This document shows, one piece after another, positions 6,264-7,044 of a stretch of 7,044 nt of DNA; position 1 is the first letter of the stretch, and each line of letters begins with the position of its first letter. A model generated the notes under the pieces. It searched no databases. It saw only the letters and a program-made list of their open reading frames with translations, and was not told where the DNA came from. Made by a program: the position numbers and the translations under genes. Source of the DNA: Alphaproteobacteria bacterium (GTDB lineage: Bacteria; Pseudomonadota; Alphaproteobacteria; RS24); the NCBI GenBank assembly GCA_029248825.1, contig JAQWIP010000133.1, positions 1 to 7,044 on the forward strand, given 5' to 3'.

Positions 6264-6300
6264 TGCGGCCAGATGCCACGCGAGCTTTGGTTTGTAATAC

Positions 6301-6328
6301 TTGCGACACCCTATGGCCGTGCTATGGT
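6301..6328 (+). promoter_or_regulatory. Possible promoter for the acyl-CoA dehydrogenase gene
   Basis: TTGCGA at 6301-6306 and TATGGT at 6323-6328 are spaced by 16 bp, a loose match to a housekeeping -35/-10 pair. The 133-nt gap before the acyl-CoA dehydrogenase makes a separate promoter reasonable, but the -10 match is poor and the call is tentative. Confidence 0.25.
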
Positions 6329-6347
6329 TTTGCCAGATATAGATATT

Positions 6348-6354
6348 GGAGAAG
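6348..6354 (+). promoter_or_regulatory. Shine-Dalgarno GGAGAAG for the acyl-CoA dehydrogenase
   Basis: GGAGAAG lies 6 nt before the ATG at 6361 and supports that start. Confidence 0.7.
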
Positions 6355-6360
6355 ATAGTT

Positions 6361-7044
6361 ATGACAGCTCTTGATAGTTTCCGCGAAGAAACCCGCGCTT
6401 GGTTGGAAGAAAACTGCCCAGCCTCGATGCGCACGCCAATGCCCGAACGCGAAATGCCTTGGGGTGGACGCCAAGCCAAATACCCAAATCCAGACACGAA
6501 AGTCTGGATGGATAATATGGCCAGCCGTGGCTGGACCGCGCCAACTTGGCCAGCCGAATATGGCGGCGGCGGTCTGTCGAAAGAAGAAAACAAAGTGCTG
6601 CAACAAGAGCTAGGTGCCATTAAAGCGCGCCCTGCCCTGACCAGCTTTGGCCTTTGGATGCTTGGCCCAGCGCTTTTGGAATTTGCTAGCGAAGAGCAGA
6701 AGAAAAAATATCTCGGTGAAATTATCCGTGGCGAAATTCGCTGGTGCCAAGGCTATTCCGAGCCGGGCGCCGGTTCCGATTTGGCCGGACTGCAAACCAA
6801 AGCCGAAGATAAGGGCGACCATTATTTGGTCAATGGCCAGAAAGTTTGGACTTCCTACGCCGACCAGTGCGATTGGATTTTCTGCCTCGTGCGCACCGAT
6901 ACTTCGGTCAAACACGATGGCATTTCCTTCCTGCTCATCGATATGGATGATGCGGGCGTGGAAGCGCGTCCGATTAAATTAATCTCGGGCGCCTCGCCAT
7001 TTTGCGAAACTTTCCTGACAGATGTGAAAGTGCCGAAAGAAAAC
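6361..7044 (+). CDS. Acyl-CoA dehydrogenase, N-terminal part (cut by right edge)
   Basis: The first 228 codons of a flavoprotein that introduces a trans-2,3 double bond into acyl-CoA and passes electrons to electron-transfer flavoprotein. Family members are usually about 380-410 residues, so a little over half is present. The N-terminal helical domain starts with SFREETRAWLEENCP (6-20) and contains GWTAPTWPAEYGGGGLS (57-73), typical of FadE-like enzymes. The FAD-binding middle beta domain is marked by WCQGYSEPGAGSDLAGL at 128-144 and KVWTSYADQCDWIFCLVRT at 161-179. The stretch SPFCETFLTDVKVPKEN closes the visible part. The catalytic Glu is downstream of the window and cannot be checked. The start has a GGAGAAG site. 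It follows the synthetase and dehydrogenase-like genes on the same strand after 133 nt. Substrate range is not readable; a branched-chain or bulky acyl-CoA is as likely as a straight-chain one. Confidence 0.93.
   Translation, partial: MTALDSFREETRAWLEENCPASMRTPMPEREMPWGGRQAKYPNPDTKVWMDNMASRGWTAPTWPAEYGGGGLSKEENKVLQQELGAIKARPALTSFGLWMLGPALLEFASEEQKKKYLGEIIRGEIRWCQGYSEPGAGSDLAGLQTKAEDKGDHYLVNGQKVWTSYADQCDWIFCLVRTDTSVKHDGISFLLIDMDDAGVEARPIKLISGASPFCETFLTDVKVPKEN

Noticed and set aside
1..7044. Mobile element, CRISPR array, toxin-antitoxin or defence system
   Set aside because: No direct repeat series, transposase, integrase, tRNA end or defence-type domain is visible, and nearly all DNA is taken by recognisable housekeeping or metabolic genes.

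Overview
The window looks like ordinary chromosome from an alphaproteobacterium of moderate to fairly high G+C. The assignment rests on the gene string DUF1285 - Nudix CoA pyrophosphatase - DUF6111 - CCA tRNA nucleotidyltransferase, which I know as an alphaproteobacterial arrangement, and on the character of the fatty-acid genes. The order cannot be fixed from sequence reading alone. I see no tRNA or rRNA gene, insertion sequence, CRISPR array, phage gene or other sign of recent transfer.

Left part (1-2301, all on the minus strand, so transcribed right to left): a GNAT acetyltransferase, then four tightly packed genes: a DUF1285 protein, a Nudix hydrolase of the CoA-pyrophosphatase type, a small two-helix membrane protein (DUF6111), and the first 69 codons of the CCA-adding enzyme, which runs off the left edge. 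Junctions are 27 nt, a 1-nt overlap, a 4-nt overlap and 13 nt, as expected for one operon with translational coupling.

Middle (2465-3415, minus strand): a calcium/sodium antiporter-like CaCA transporter with the two diagnostic inverted alpha repeats. It is separated from the GNAT gene by about 160 nt of non-coding DNA. It is divergent from the next gene across a 128-nt spacer that holds a perfect 16-bp dyad and a TATAAT box on the minus strand.

Right part (3544-7044, plus strand): an acyl-CoA synthetase of the ANL superfamily, overlapped by 4 nt by an unusual D-2-hydroxyacid dehydrogenase-like protein. After 133 nt comes an acyl-CoA dehydrogenase that is cut by the right edge. Together these suggest activation and oxidation of a carboxylic acid, possibly one carrying a 2-hydroxy or 2-oxo group. 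The substrate cannot be read from the sequence.

The most noteworthy points are the variant active site of the dehydrogenase-like protein and its coupling to an acyl-CoA synthetase, and the dyad in the divergent spacer. I found no convincing new system. The remaining findings are small and are scored low.
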